This document shows, piece by piece, positions 1-11,340 of a DNA stretch of 64,000 bases. Within the stretch, counting starts at the first letter, position 1; each line of letters starts with the position of its first letter. Position numbers and translations under genes: made by a program. Source of the DNA: Rotaria macrura (taxonomy: Eukaryota; Rotifera; Eurotatoria; Philodinida; Philodinidae); the NCBI GenBank assembly GCA_900239685.1, contig OENT01000692.1, positions 1 to 64,000 of the forward strand, written 5' to 3'. A model generated the notes under the pieces. It was not told the DNA's origin. It did no database searches and worked only from the letters and a program-made list of their open reading frames with translations.

Positions 1-1047
1 GGAATGAGGTGTTGTTCGTAATGTGAACGATTTTGAGTTAGAGATGTTTTGAGCTCCAACTCCCATGAGCTAGAGCTGTTCACCAGCTTTTTTGGGCAGC
101 TTTCGAGAGGTATGGAGCTGGAGCTACAGCTGTCGCACGCCAAGATACAATAAGAAAATATTCAGTTTCCATGTGGCATCAGATGACTTCGATCTACACA
201 ATGAACGTTCAAGATCTCAGTTGCTTTCAAAATTTAAGGTTGTCGAGACAGACTGGTGCATGAGTCGTATGGATCTATGAGACTGATGTCGAATTGCCAT
301 GATTTGGTACCTACTAGGCACTACCTACCTAGTCAGAAGTCATTAGTCTTGTTTCTTCGGAGAAAGAATTTAAAATGAGCAAACGTTTCCAATTCACAAG
401 GCATCAATTCGAATTACAAGAATTTGATGAACACGATTTATTTTCGTAATATCAAGTGTACTTTTCAGAAGATCTATTCTGTGGTCGACAGTTAAAACAA
501 CTTTGATTTTCATTCAGGTACTTGTTTTGAACCACACAGATGCTTGTGAGCCTTCCTGCTTGTTATGACGAGTACATATCGTTGTTCAAACACAATAATA
601 CTTTTTCTTATGATTTAGTCTAATAATAAAAATTTTGACCATTCAATTATAAGTTTTACCTGCTCAATGATTATTCTCGAAAGTACTAAATTGATTGTTG
701 ATTTGGAAAGTGTTTTTTGGAAAATTGTACCAAGATTGTGTATGCTTAAAATTAAGTGAATACTCATGCGAGATTTGTGATGACTGCCACGAATATTGCC
801 TCTTAAATATTGTGTTAGAAATCGGGCGTTACGTTAGTCATAGTTCAAGTGACATTGCCTTGTTTTGTGATTTGCATCATGCACAAAAATTTGCTTTGAG
901 AAGCTCATCGAGTATCTCGAAAAGTGCCGTTCTTAAATATTGACATTGGTTCTACAAGTACACGTGCGCGTTCTTTTTCTTCTTCTTATCATTAAGAAGC
1001 TAGAAAGTTTTATTTTATTGCTATTCTTTATTGTCTTTTAGAGAAGT
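1..1047. other. 5' flank, no gene recognised
   Basis: I see no convincing coding exon here. Short open frames lack splice context and look like chance. A GAGCT-rich patch at about 50-140 contains an imperfect inverted repeat. A good acceptor (polypyrimidine tract ending in TTTTAG at about 1035-1040) lies just before the P450 ATG and may close a 5'UTR intron. Confidence 0.4.
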
Positions 1048-4000
1048 ATGTGGCTGGCAGTTTTACTTTACGCGTCGATTCTATACGTTGTTTATCGTCT
1101 CGTTAACTTCTGGATCATTCACCCATGGCAAGTTCAACGAGATTTTTCGCGTCAAGGCATTCCTGGGCGGTACATACCCGTAGTAGGTGATATACTGCAT
1201 CGTCGCCGAGCCTATCTAGCAGACAAACCGTTTAGTCATGTTGAAGAGTCAAGTGCTGAATTCGGTGATTATTATCATTCATCATTCGGTCCGATTCCTT
1301 GTCTGCATACAAGTGATCCGGCCCTGATTCAAAGCGTCTTAAAAACGAACGATCGATTTTATCAGAAATCTAAACTAGCGCGAGAAATTCTTTCAGCATT
1401 ACTTGGCTATGAAAATGTCTTATTGGCAGAAGGAGAAAATCATACACGACATCGACGATTAGTTAATCCAGTTTTTCAGCATCAAAATATTACTTCAATG
1501 ATTGCGTTGATGGCTGATATGACCTTTAATTCTTTAACAAAATGGACAATAAATGAAAATGAAAAAACTTATCCTTTGACATTGGACATTTCGAGAGCAA
1601 TGATCGATCTATCGTTAGATATTGTTACTGGATGTGTATTTGGCGTCGAAGCAATGAAAGATAAACATATTCATGACACTATTCATCACAGTCTGTCATT
1701 GGGAATGGATCAAATAGAAAAGCGAATCTACAATATGATCATCATTATTCCAATCATTAATCAACTACCATTACCTAGTAAGCGACATATTGACAAGTGC
1801 AGACATGACATAAAAGAGATTGTTCAACAAGTAATTAATCATCGAAGACAGGGTCTTACCAAGGCTATTTGCAAAGGTTCGTTGTAGATTTTTTTCTCTC
1901 ATTACCTTTGCTTCAATTTCGTATGAATTTCACTGGTGTTATTTAGGGCCCGATTTGCTTGACCTACTTTTGGCAGCACAATCCGATGACAAAAAACAAA
2001 AATTTTCCGACAATGAAGTATCAGATGAGGCGCTTACGTTCGGTGAGTTAAGTGTTTACAATACTGTTTATAGAATATCATCTCATTTTTAAGTGGAAAA
2101 CTAAACACTTTTCCTTTCAGAAAATGAATTTGATTACATTGATGTTCTTCACATAATTAGTAGAAAGATATGAATTCTATTGCTCTATCGTTGCCATGCT
2201 ATCTACCATGAAAAACTTCTTGCATTGTGGGATATAAACTAAAAGTGTTCAAGTTTCTATGACATGTTTGTGAAGATGGTTCACCTAAAGTAGAGAACAT
2301 CAACGGTTTCTCTAATGAATTCGATTTTCAATCTGTACACTGATGAAGTATGAATTAGTGAGTGTGAGAATGTTTTGCTTTCAAAATTGATACTTGAATT
2401 TATAGCTCGAGAAATTGAACGATACGGATTCACATGACTCAGTTTATTTTCTATCAAGGCTAAAAGATTCATCATCGGTACACGTAATCTAAACGAAAAG
2501 ACAGTTTCCTATTTAGTTCATTACTTTCAATCGACATTGGATGAGTCTCTCCCGAGGCTATTATTTACTCGAGTTAAATATTTATTTCTCATGTGAATAG
2601 TGTTGTTAATAAATGTTTCTAATTTCTATTGACTGGCACTTCAGTGAGTAGATAGGTTCATGATTCTTTTAACGTTTGAGTCCAGAAGTACCCTGTTTTC
2701 TGTGTTCAAATTTCAACTATAGTAACTATATACAGCAACCATCGAATTCATTTGTCTTGTCCTGTTTTTTTTTTCAATTTAAAAATAGATGACTTTATAA
2801 CATTTATAAATCGTGTAAAATACTTCTACTCTGTGAATGTCGAAGATCGTAGCATGTCACTTTGGGAGATTTGAAGAACGTATCGATTAAAAAGAACTTT
2901 TGAATCACAACTTGTGATTCACTTTACGAAATATGACAGTAAGTCATTCCAATGTCAACAATTAAAAACCACATAAAGATATTCTGATTGTTGAAATTAG
3001 TGCATCAACAATAGAAAAACGGCATGATCCTTCATTATTCAACACATAATAACTTAATGTGTGCTAGGTATCATGATCAAGAAATTTTTATTCAAAAGAC
3101 AGTCATATAAATATTACTAAATCAAAGTAGATTTTTAAAATTCTCCTGGACAGGTTTTTTCCGGTTCTAATTTTTGAATCCATTCTATTTTACTGAATTT
3201 ACATGAGAGACATTCTAAATTTGACTTTAATTTTATCGATAACGAAGCCTATTAACTGTTGAACTTTCTCACTGGTGAATATCATTCTACTTTTATCAGC
3301 AATAATATCGATGGGTTTTGCTGCAGTTTCATTACATCCTACATGCAGTTGATAAACTGTTGCGTGTGACTCGTCGAGTCTTTCCCACGTCATTTTTTAT
3401 GATATTACATATTTGAAATAGATATTCTTTCAAAGTCAAAGAACATGCTTCTATCATGTATTTATAGTACTTGCGGGACATGAAACATCAGCAACTCTGT
3501 TGACGTGGGCACTGTATAACCTTGTTACAAATCCAGATGTATACGAACAATGTCAACATGAAGTTGATTCCGTACTGAGCGAGAACACAGAATGGACAGC
3601 AGCAACACTATCACTTCTACCCTATACTGAAGCAGTAGTGAAAGAGACCTTACGATATCACCAGCCGGTACCTGTAATTTTACGAACGGCGCTTGTTGAC
3701 AATACTATTACTGCCAGCGATGGTAAACAGATTCGTATAAGTAAAGGAACCGATATCGTCATTAATCTGAACATAACAAATCGGTGAGTATTATACATAT
3801 TACTCAAGCTCTTTCCCTTACTACTGCCTAGATCAATTGATATGTGTGTCTTGCAAACATTTCTTCTCTTAGCTCAGAAAAATATTGGCCGAAACCGAAT
3901 GAATTCAATCCGTCAAGGTTTCTCACTCGTCAGGCTAGCCTAATGTTTCCATTTGGTTTTGGATCACGTACATGTATTGGACAGAATTTTGCAATGTTGG

Positions 4001-4190
4001 AAGCTAAAATTGTACTGGCGATAGTATTACATCGTTTTCGTTTTGAATTGGTACCCGCCCAGAGACTTGTTCTTGATACGGCAGTGACAATCAGGTTTCT
4101 ACATGTTTGTATTGTGTTTTAAATCAATCTTATTTGAATTTCTATTGCAGACCTAAACATGGCCTATTGATGCGAATATGGCCACGATGA
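1048..4190 (+). CDS. Cytochrome P450 monooxygenase, five exons
   Basis: Exons are 1048-1876, 1947-2042, 3468-3783, 3873-4094 and 4151-4190, giving 500 aa, a normal P450 length. Residues 2-23 form a hydrophobic N-terminal anchor, as in microsomal (ER) enzymes. The I-helix oxygen-activation motif AGHET is at 311-315, the K-helix ExxR at E368-R371, and the heme-binding FxxGxRxCxG motif at 441-450 with the axial cysteine at C448. The protein should therefore be an active heme-thiolate oxygenase. The motifs fit the metazoan CYP3/CYP4-like clans, but I cannot name the subfamily or substrate. The ATG is the first in-frame Met before the anchor and may follow a 5'UTR intron. Intron 2 (2043-3467) is 1.4 kb, far longer than the others. 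No neighbour suggests a pathway. Confidence 0.93.
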
Positions 4191-4274
4191 ATGATACTAC
4201 TTTGCTAATTGTCAAATGTTTCGAATGTTCTGTAGAGGAGCTCTGCGTACAACCTAAACATGCGCTCTTCGAAA

Positions 4275-4280
4275 AATAAA
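4275..4280 (+). terminator. AATAAA polyadenylation signal of the P450 gene
   Basis: A canonical AATAAA lies 85 bp after the P450 stop codon on the same strand. Its position fits the main poly(A) signal of that gene. Confidence 0.6.
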
Positions 4281-4759
4281 TTATGGCAATTTCCAGTTTT
4301 TTAACACTTGTTTTTAGTAAATCATGCATCTTATATGATAAGTAGCCTCTGTAACATGTAAGATTTTACTCGCCAACTTTTTCTCTGCCGTTTGATGCTA
4401 AAAGATTAGATTTAGATGGATTTGATTCTGTCCCGATTCTCTCTCGTTAAAGAACAATGAAAGCATCAGTATCACTTTTTGTCAATGATAGAACGAACCA
4501 TTGACCGAATTTTTCATGTTTCATCTTGTCAAGACTAGTTGGGGGAGGTGTGGCACTTCTCTTCGTATACTTTTCTTCATTCAATCTAATCTAATTACTC
4601 GAAGTGAGCGTGAGTCCAAAGATGGAGCTGTGTGGGCACCGATTATCGTACTAACAATAGCAAAGATTCACATCGTTACCCACATACACATTCTAGGGAA
4701 ATCAACTTGAAATATGATGATCTTTGTGATATCGATTGTTGTTGTCGATTATCAATTTT

Positions 4760-5330
4760 ATTTGAAATTCATTTGATATCTTCCTTTATTCATTTAAACG
4801 TTGATACACATTATAATTTATTAAGCAAATAATTAAGCCAGATAAGATAAATACTATATTCATCAGAATTCAAAAGTTCAATAAAATTACGGACGTTTCG
4901 AACGTAAATAATTTCTTCTGTCGATTGATGTTTTAAAAAACATAAAACATAGTAAACCAATTCTTCAATATTTTTTGTTTTATTGTTCTTCTTGTGTCTT
5001 TCTTTGTATTCCATTTATTGATGGTACGAACAAAGAAAGTTAAATTTTCACGTACTAGTTTTTACCCGTCTTATCGGTACAAATGTTAAATGGAATAAAA
5101 AGAAAGACATAAGAAGAATAATGAAAAAAAAAGATATTGAACAATTTTTGTATTGTATTTTTTTTAATATATCACTGTAGAACAACCTTTTACGTTTGAA
5201 ACTTCTGTAATTGTATTGAACTTTTAATATCTGATGAATATATTATTTATATTATATTGCTTAAATTATTGGATTAATAAATAACTGTACGTATCAACAT
5301 TTAAAGAAAGATTTAAGATTAATTTCAAAT
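4760..5330. repeat. Long imperfect inverted repeat (decayed foldback)
   Basis: The left arm (about 4760-5017) reads as the reverse complement of the right arm (about 5087-5330) across a 69-bp spacer. The clearest matching blocks are ATTTGAAATT at the outer ends, TATATTCATCAG in the middle and the TCTTTCTTT...ATTCCATTTA block at the inner ends. Many mismatches and small gaps suggest an old inverted duplication or transposon remnant. I see no open frame that suggests a transposase, and no clear target-site duplication. Confidence 0.7.
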
Positions 5331-8300
5331 GATACATACAACTTTCATAAAACTTCATAGATTATCAATTTTGTTGCATCCATCTTCGTCAATTGTTCTC
5401 AGTTAAACTGATGGTGACGATGAAGAAGCTGGAAATAATAAAGGTGTAGTCAATTCAATAGGCATCTTAAGAGGAACTAACTAACAACAAGCAGTTGTAA
5501 CAATCTCTCAATTATCACAGATGTGTGATGCGGACAACGATTAAAATTGTAATTATGTGGATGAATCTATTGAATTGATCAAAGACTTTTGTGCTTACGC
5601 GTGTATTCCTTCGTAGTCTATACCAAATACTTAAAATGATATTTATTCGTCGATAGAATATTTTCACTGTTATCAACGGTCGATGTGATTGTTTGGTTGA
5701 AGTCTTAACTGTACTTCGTCAAATAATCGTTCCAATCTTCTCATTAACGTACTCTTTCTCGAAATCTGGAAAAAGATATCTCATCCTAAACGTATAAGAA
5801 CGTCTATCTATATGAAATCAACAAATAATTTTATATCATGTCGAAGCACAACTCACGAGCGATAACCGTCATTTGATGCACTCGTTTCAGTTATTCAATA
5901 TCAATATATGAAAAATGTACGATGTTATGAATGACAACATCATTGCCACTCATATTCGATTTCCGTGTTAAGTCTATTTATTTGATAGAATACTATAGTA
6001 TATATTTAATCAAATAATCTGTTTCAACCAACGATGGTTCTTGTAAATGTTGCGACGAGATCCCGAGTAATTTCAGAAATTTTTGAGCTAGCGTTCGTTT
6101 CTTATGTGACATTGTCGGGAACAGCTGATCAAAGACCTTTTCAGTGTGTGATGGAGTTATGGATTGGTCGGTTGAATGAAAAACAGAAATTCTGTTTCTC
6201 TTCAAAAATTACATCGATTTCGATTAGGAAATGTCTTCCACTGTTTTTCTGTTTTATTATCATTCAATGTGTTTGATGGACAGCGATACTTGCATGTTCT
6301 TTGCTGCCCCCAAATCGATTCACTTTATAATAATCAATTATGTCACAAGTGAACCAAGTAGTAATTCGTCACCTGAAACTTGCATACTTAGTACTTGGTT
6401 TTTTAAATTGTTGAAAACTTCTCGAATCTTTCGACATACTTCATATAATCGTATTGTGTCTTCGTCATTTATCATTGAACAATGATCATCGATGAAGCGT
6501 TTCTTGTGTATGCTACTGAACCTCATCAAATGATATTTTATATGTTCATGTTCAACGGTGAGGATCATCTGAACTTCTTCAAGTTCTTAAATCGTGTTAA
6601 TAATCGACGATGAATCCTGAAGAGAAAGATATCCTGTAACATTATTCCAAACGAAAAAAAGGAAATTAGAAGAACTATAAATAACCATAGATTTTATCGT
6701 TGTTATTCATTCGTTTATGTCGACATATTAAATAAAAATATCAAGATCTACGATAAATTGAAGTCACATTTGCGATTAAACTCAGACCCATGGTGTTAAT
6801 TCTGATTAGGAAATAATTTGGTCACCGAAGAATTTTTGCAATTATGAGATTATTCAATGGAACAAAAAAATTGCAGATGCATTAATCTTGAATACGATTT
6901 GAATTATTTCTTTTCCATCACTTCCGAGAAAGAAAGGCTAAATGCGTTTTGTTTTCTGCTTTTAATGAACTACTGTCTTCAAGAGCACAGACGACACTGG
7001 AAGCAAGGACATATTAGTTCTCATGTATTTCTTTATATTAACCTTTTCAAATACCGTTTTTTAGTGCACATTCGATATTTGATTGGAGTTTGAACAATCA
7101 ATCAGATGGTAACACTTGGCAAATTCTTTTGGTTACAGGTAATTAGAAAGAAAAATACAGGAGTATTACAGATTTGTGCATTGTAGAAATTTCACAAATC
7201 ATAAGGTATGTTTATCGAAATATTTCTATATATGCATGTATAGTATGTTATTTCCGAGCAAAAGAATATCCTATCTAATATAAATAAGCACGGTAAAAAC
7301 GAACTATGAATTCAGATATCAAGTGATGTAGGTAACCAAAATTAGCAAGCATAGCTGTATGAATTTGATTTAACGGGATCAATACCGAAGTAGATACAAG
7401 CAATGTTCGAAAAATCATAGTTTTATAACTTTACTTTCACTAGTATAAAGATTGTACTGCATCCTGCTCAGTTCAATACTCATCGTGTGTGTTAGTAAAC
7501 ATGTTGATTAGTCACGCACAAAGAATTAACGGGTGAATTTACTGATTTTCTGTTGCTATAAAATTCAATTGAGAACACCTTTTCTCGTTTTAAATTCTTA
7601 TTCAAAAACAACAACTATCACAATTTAATGGATTGGAACTGTGCATTTATAAATTGCAGTTACTTAAATAACATTTGATTCAGGTAAACTTGTTAGTTTT
7701 GTACGCTATTTAAACAGTGTTGACCGGTAAGACATCGTTTCCGATTATTCTATCTTTTTAAAAACAACGACGTTTCTCCATGTTTCATTCAACTAAAGTA
7801 ATCTTCGAGTACGTTTCGAAAACATGAATCAGCTAAATGTAATAGGAACCCATTTCATACATGGTTAGAGAATAGCGCGAACATACTCTGTTCTACTATT
7901 CAATAAGTCTCAAATTTTATACGAGCCTTTTCATGTTAATCAGCTGACTTCTAGCAGAGATGATGACATGCCAAAACAAGATGAAATATGTTCTCCTGTT
8001 CTTCTCGTTAAATTTCAGGACACTCGTAAACGTATTAAAATAGTATAGTGTAAGGAAAATATTTCAAATAAGATTAAAGAAGATAACGGAGCCACATCTG
8101 TGGATTTTACTCATCGTCTTCGTAATTGATTAATTCAAACAATAGAAAAATCGAAGGCCAATATCATGTTGCTTCTAATTTCTTTCATGATATTCATTGT
8201 ACGCTTATGGTGATCGAACTCAAGTAATCACTCTAGGCTCAAACACTTTGACAATAGCAGCTACTTCATCATAAACAATCGACTGATTACTATGGAAATA

Positions 8301-11300
8301 ACTACTCTGATATAAATGCAGAAGTGTTAGTGCCATTTTTCTTCTCATACACATGCTCACACACTCATTCATGGTGGGTTCTATTACAATGAATATGCAT
8401 ATGAAGATAGTGATCAACAATGCCAAGATACATATGATCGAAGTTGACACAATAGTAACAACTTGGATAACTCTTTCAAAGATTTCGTAAAACGAAAATT
8501 CGATGGTCACAAAGATTTTATCGTAACTATGTGTACGTCAAAGTTCATGAGGAAAATCGGAAAATTATTCTTATGAGAGAAAATATTTTCTACAATGACT
8601 ATCGGTGCACACAGGTAGCTTCAGCACAACTGCGTTAATTATTGAAAAAAAACTAATTTACTAGTTAAATATCCATAGGAATCATAATCGAATTGAAGAT
8701 GATTCAAATAATTAAGTATGACAAAGAAATAGAAAAATGAGTTAAAGAAGACTGATCGACTCTACCAAAAGGGAACTTGAGACTACGATGGATTTTATAT
8801 TTTTCTTAATCTTGTTCAATGCGCACATCATACAAGTGCTATTGTGAGAATTATTTACAGGTTTATTTCTGAGTTTACTATTTTAATAAGTTACTCACCA
8901 TAATGAAATGAGTGAAATCAAATATATGTTTAAAAATATTTCGATGGTTCTTTTAGTAAAACTGTTCCTGTAATGTAACATTATACACTTGCTTTATCTA
9001 ATGATGTTTGCTTTTTAAGCACGGCAACTTTATTCCAATTTTTACTGTTTATTAGTTTGCTTGGTATTTTTTATTATTTTTCTTGATTTTTAGTCTCTAT
9101 AATTTATGAGTCTAGATAAGATATGCACTAAAAATTGCACTTAATAAATTATATGGTCCAATAATATATTTGGATGATTTGTACAAAACAAATGTTACAT
9201 ATAAAAAAAAAGCAACCAATTCGAAAAAAAATGATAGCGAAACGGAAAAACAAGTAGAACAAATACTTAGGCTTGACTGTGAAATCTACCGTAGTTTCAT
9301 ATTCATATAAATAAATAATCTCGAAGAAAAAACAGTTCCAACCTGTGTTATATAAACTATTCGAAAACGCCCGGTTGTGTGCCCGATCAACTTAGAAAAT
9401 AACCGTTATTTAAATCGAATGGACTGTAGATACTTCTTACTATTAAAAATTTGATAGGGATATTAAATTTCTCGAAATATCTTACAAATGAGACAAAATA
9501 CGTAGTTTATCTCTATTTTATTATCGTAGCTGTAGACTTTCGTATACGGGTCAAATTCTTAGCGATCATCGGGATCATTGAATTGGATAATTCTTCTATA
9601 TAATGAAATTAGACAAGTGAAGGTTAGTTTACAATGACAAAGGCACTATAGGTTTTGAATTATTTTTTAGTGAAACAGAATCAAAAAGTTTGAACAAGTT
9701 GAGAAGAATATTGTGATGAAAAACAATTTCCTCTGCTGAATTTAAAACTTCACCAATGTTATCTCCTTCGATCGAGTGCATCGAATAAATATTCTAAGTA
9801 TCGTTTTGTTTTATCTTCAGCATTTAATTTCTTCGTATTGACTTTATGGTTGTTGCACTTCTCAAATATTGTGACACTTCTCTCTGCCTATCTTTTTTTT
9901 ATATATTTATTGTCTTAACGATTTTAAAATCATCGGAATTCAATTTGATAAAATAAAACAAGAAACTAGGAGAAAAGGACGATAGCTATTGTACTCCTGG
10001 CTAAATTACGAGGTTTGGCTGCCCTGGTATGAATGTGTAGATGTGGATGTTCTACTGATCTACATTATTAGTCTGAAAAATTTAGTATTGTATCCAATTG
10101 ACTTGTCAAAATATTTCTAAGTATTGTTTGATAGCCAGCAATTACAGATGTAAGCCAACGAATCGATGTGTGGCGCTTGTAAATATTTAAGATATCTATG
10201 GTGGCTGGGAAATTTGAAACCGACGAAGTCTTTAGATGATGCAACATGCCTGTTTATATCCATATCGGATCGTTGATAAATCTGAATAGTCTAATGAAAT
10301 AGCTGTCTTTTGAAAATTGACTTAATCAAATCATTGCATATCATTAATTTAGAGATGAATTATAAGATAATCTTGGCTTTGAAATGAAGAGACCATGTGA
10401 CTTTATAGATTAACTAGATTAATTTATAGATATAGCTTTGAAAGATAGAAACTGAAAGACAATTCCTACCAACATTTTATTTAAGTTGTGCAGTTTTTGT
10501 TGTCTAGTCATTTAGAGAAGATAGGGAGTAAATATGTTCATTTGTTTTGTTTCAGTTTTCTAGATTTCTATCAAGCAATTGACAGCCAAGATGAGATTGA
10601 TCTCAATACTTGTATCTTATGCGTAAACGTAAGAGTTGACTATTTAACTATGTAAGATGCACCATCATCTGTTTTGTTTTAAATTTTCCTTTAAAGAAGA
10701 ATATTTTGCCACAAATCAATTTGATATCTAATTTTTCGTTTTCAGTTCTGTACGAATAACTTTCTTGATCATCAATAAACTATCGTTTTAATGCATTACA
10801 CAATTATCTTCGAGGAAGCAAACTTTCATAAAATCATGACTACTTTTTACATGGAGGGCTATATTCAAATGCAAATAAAACTTAAGCCAGCAACGTTAAA
10901 AATAAGCTGCTCTGTGTTTTTATTGACTGTGTAGCGAATTTCAGTACTTCATTTTACAAAGAACACACTGATGCACAAAAAAAAATGATAACGACTCAAA
11001 CAAACCAAACACATCGATAAAAAACCTTTTCGATTTTCGCATTCGGATTTCGAAGGTAGTGTCAGAAACTTGCAAAAGTTTTATTAGTATTGTCGGTGGC
11101 TTACACTACAATCGGCAAGAATGCTAAGTTGTAAAATGACATAAAATACAACCATGAAAGGTAAAAGCAACAAGTCAAAGTTGACTACATTATCCAACAC
11201 ATGTTTATGCTGTTATCAAAAAAACGTTGTATGCATCTGTCAACTTTTGATAAGATTTTCGTTTCTGATTATTTAGGTATTAAAGGGAGTGGACTTTTGT

Positions 11301-11340
11301 GAGAGTAACTTTGTGTAGTAGTTTCCAAAAAGATTAAAAA
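5331..11340. other. 6 kb stretch with no recognisable gene
   Basis: Only short open frames with no recognised domain or splice support. The minus strand at 5993-6568 has two frames with a protein-like composition (FDQLFPTM..., IRLYEVCRKIREVF) that may be a dead gene. The minus-strand frame at 8220-8510 has one hydrophobic run. Neither could be assigned. The rest is AT-rich sequence with A/T runs. Confidence 0.4.

Noticed and set aside
695..943. 82-codon plus-strand frame upstream of the P450
   Set aside because: Starts at TTG, has no domain or splice link, and would not add a plausible exon to the P450.
2043..3467. Possible nested gene in the long P450 intron
   Set aside because: Only two 64-codon minus-strand frames, without motif or splice support.
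5993..6568. Two protein-like minus-strand frames that might be a dead gene
   Set aside because: No recognised motif and no splice sites joining them; too weak to list as a pseudogene.
8220..8510. Minus-strand 96-aa frame with one hydrophobic segment
   Set aside because: No splice partners, no family resemblance; hydrophobic runs are common by chance in AT-rich DNA.
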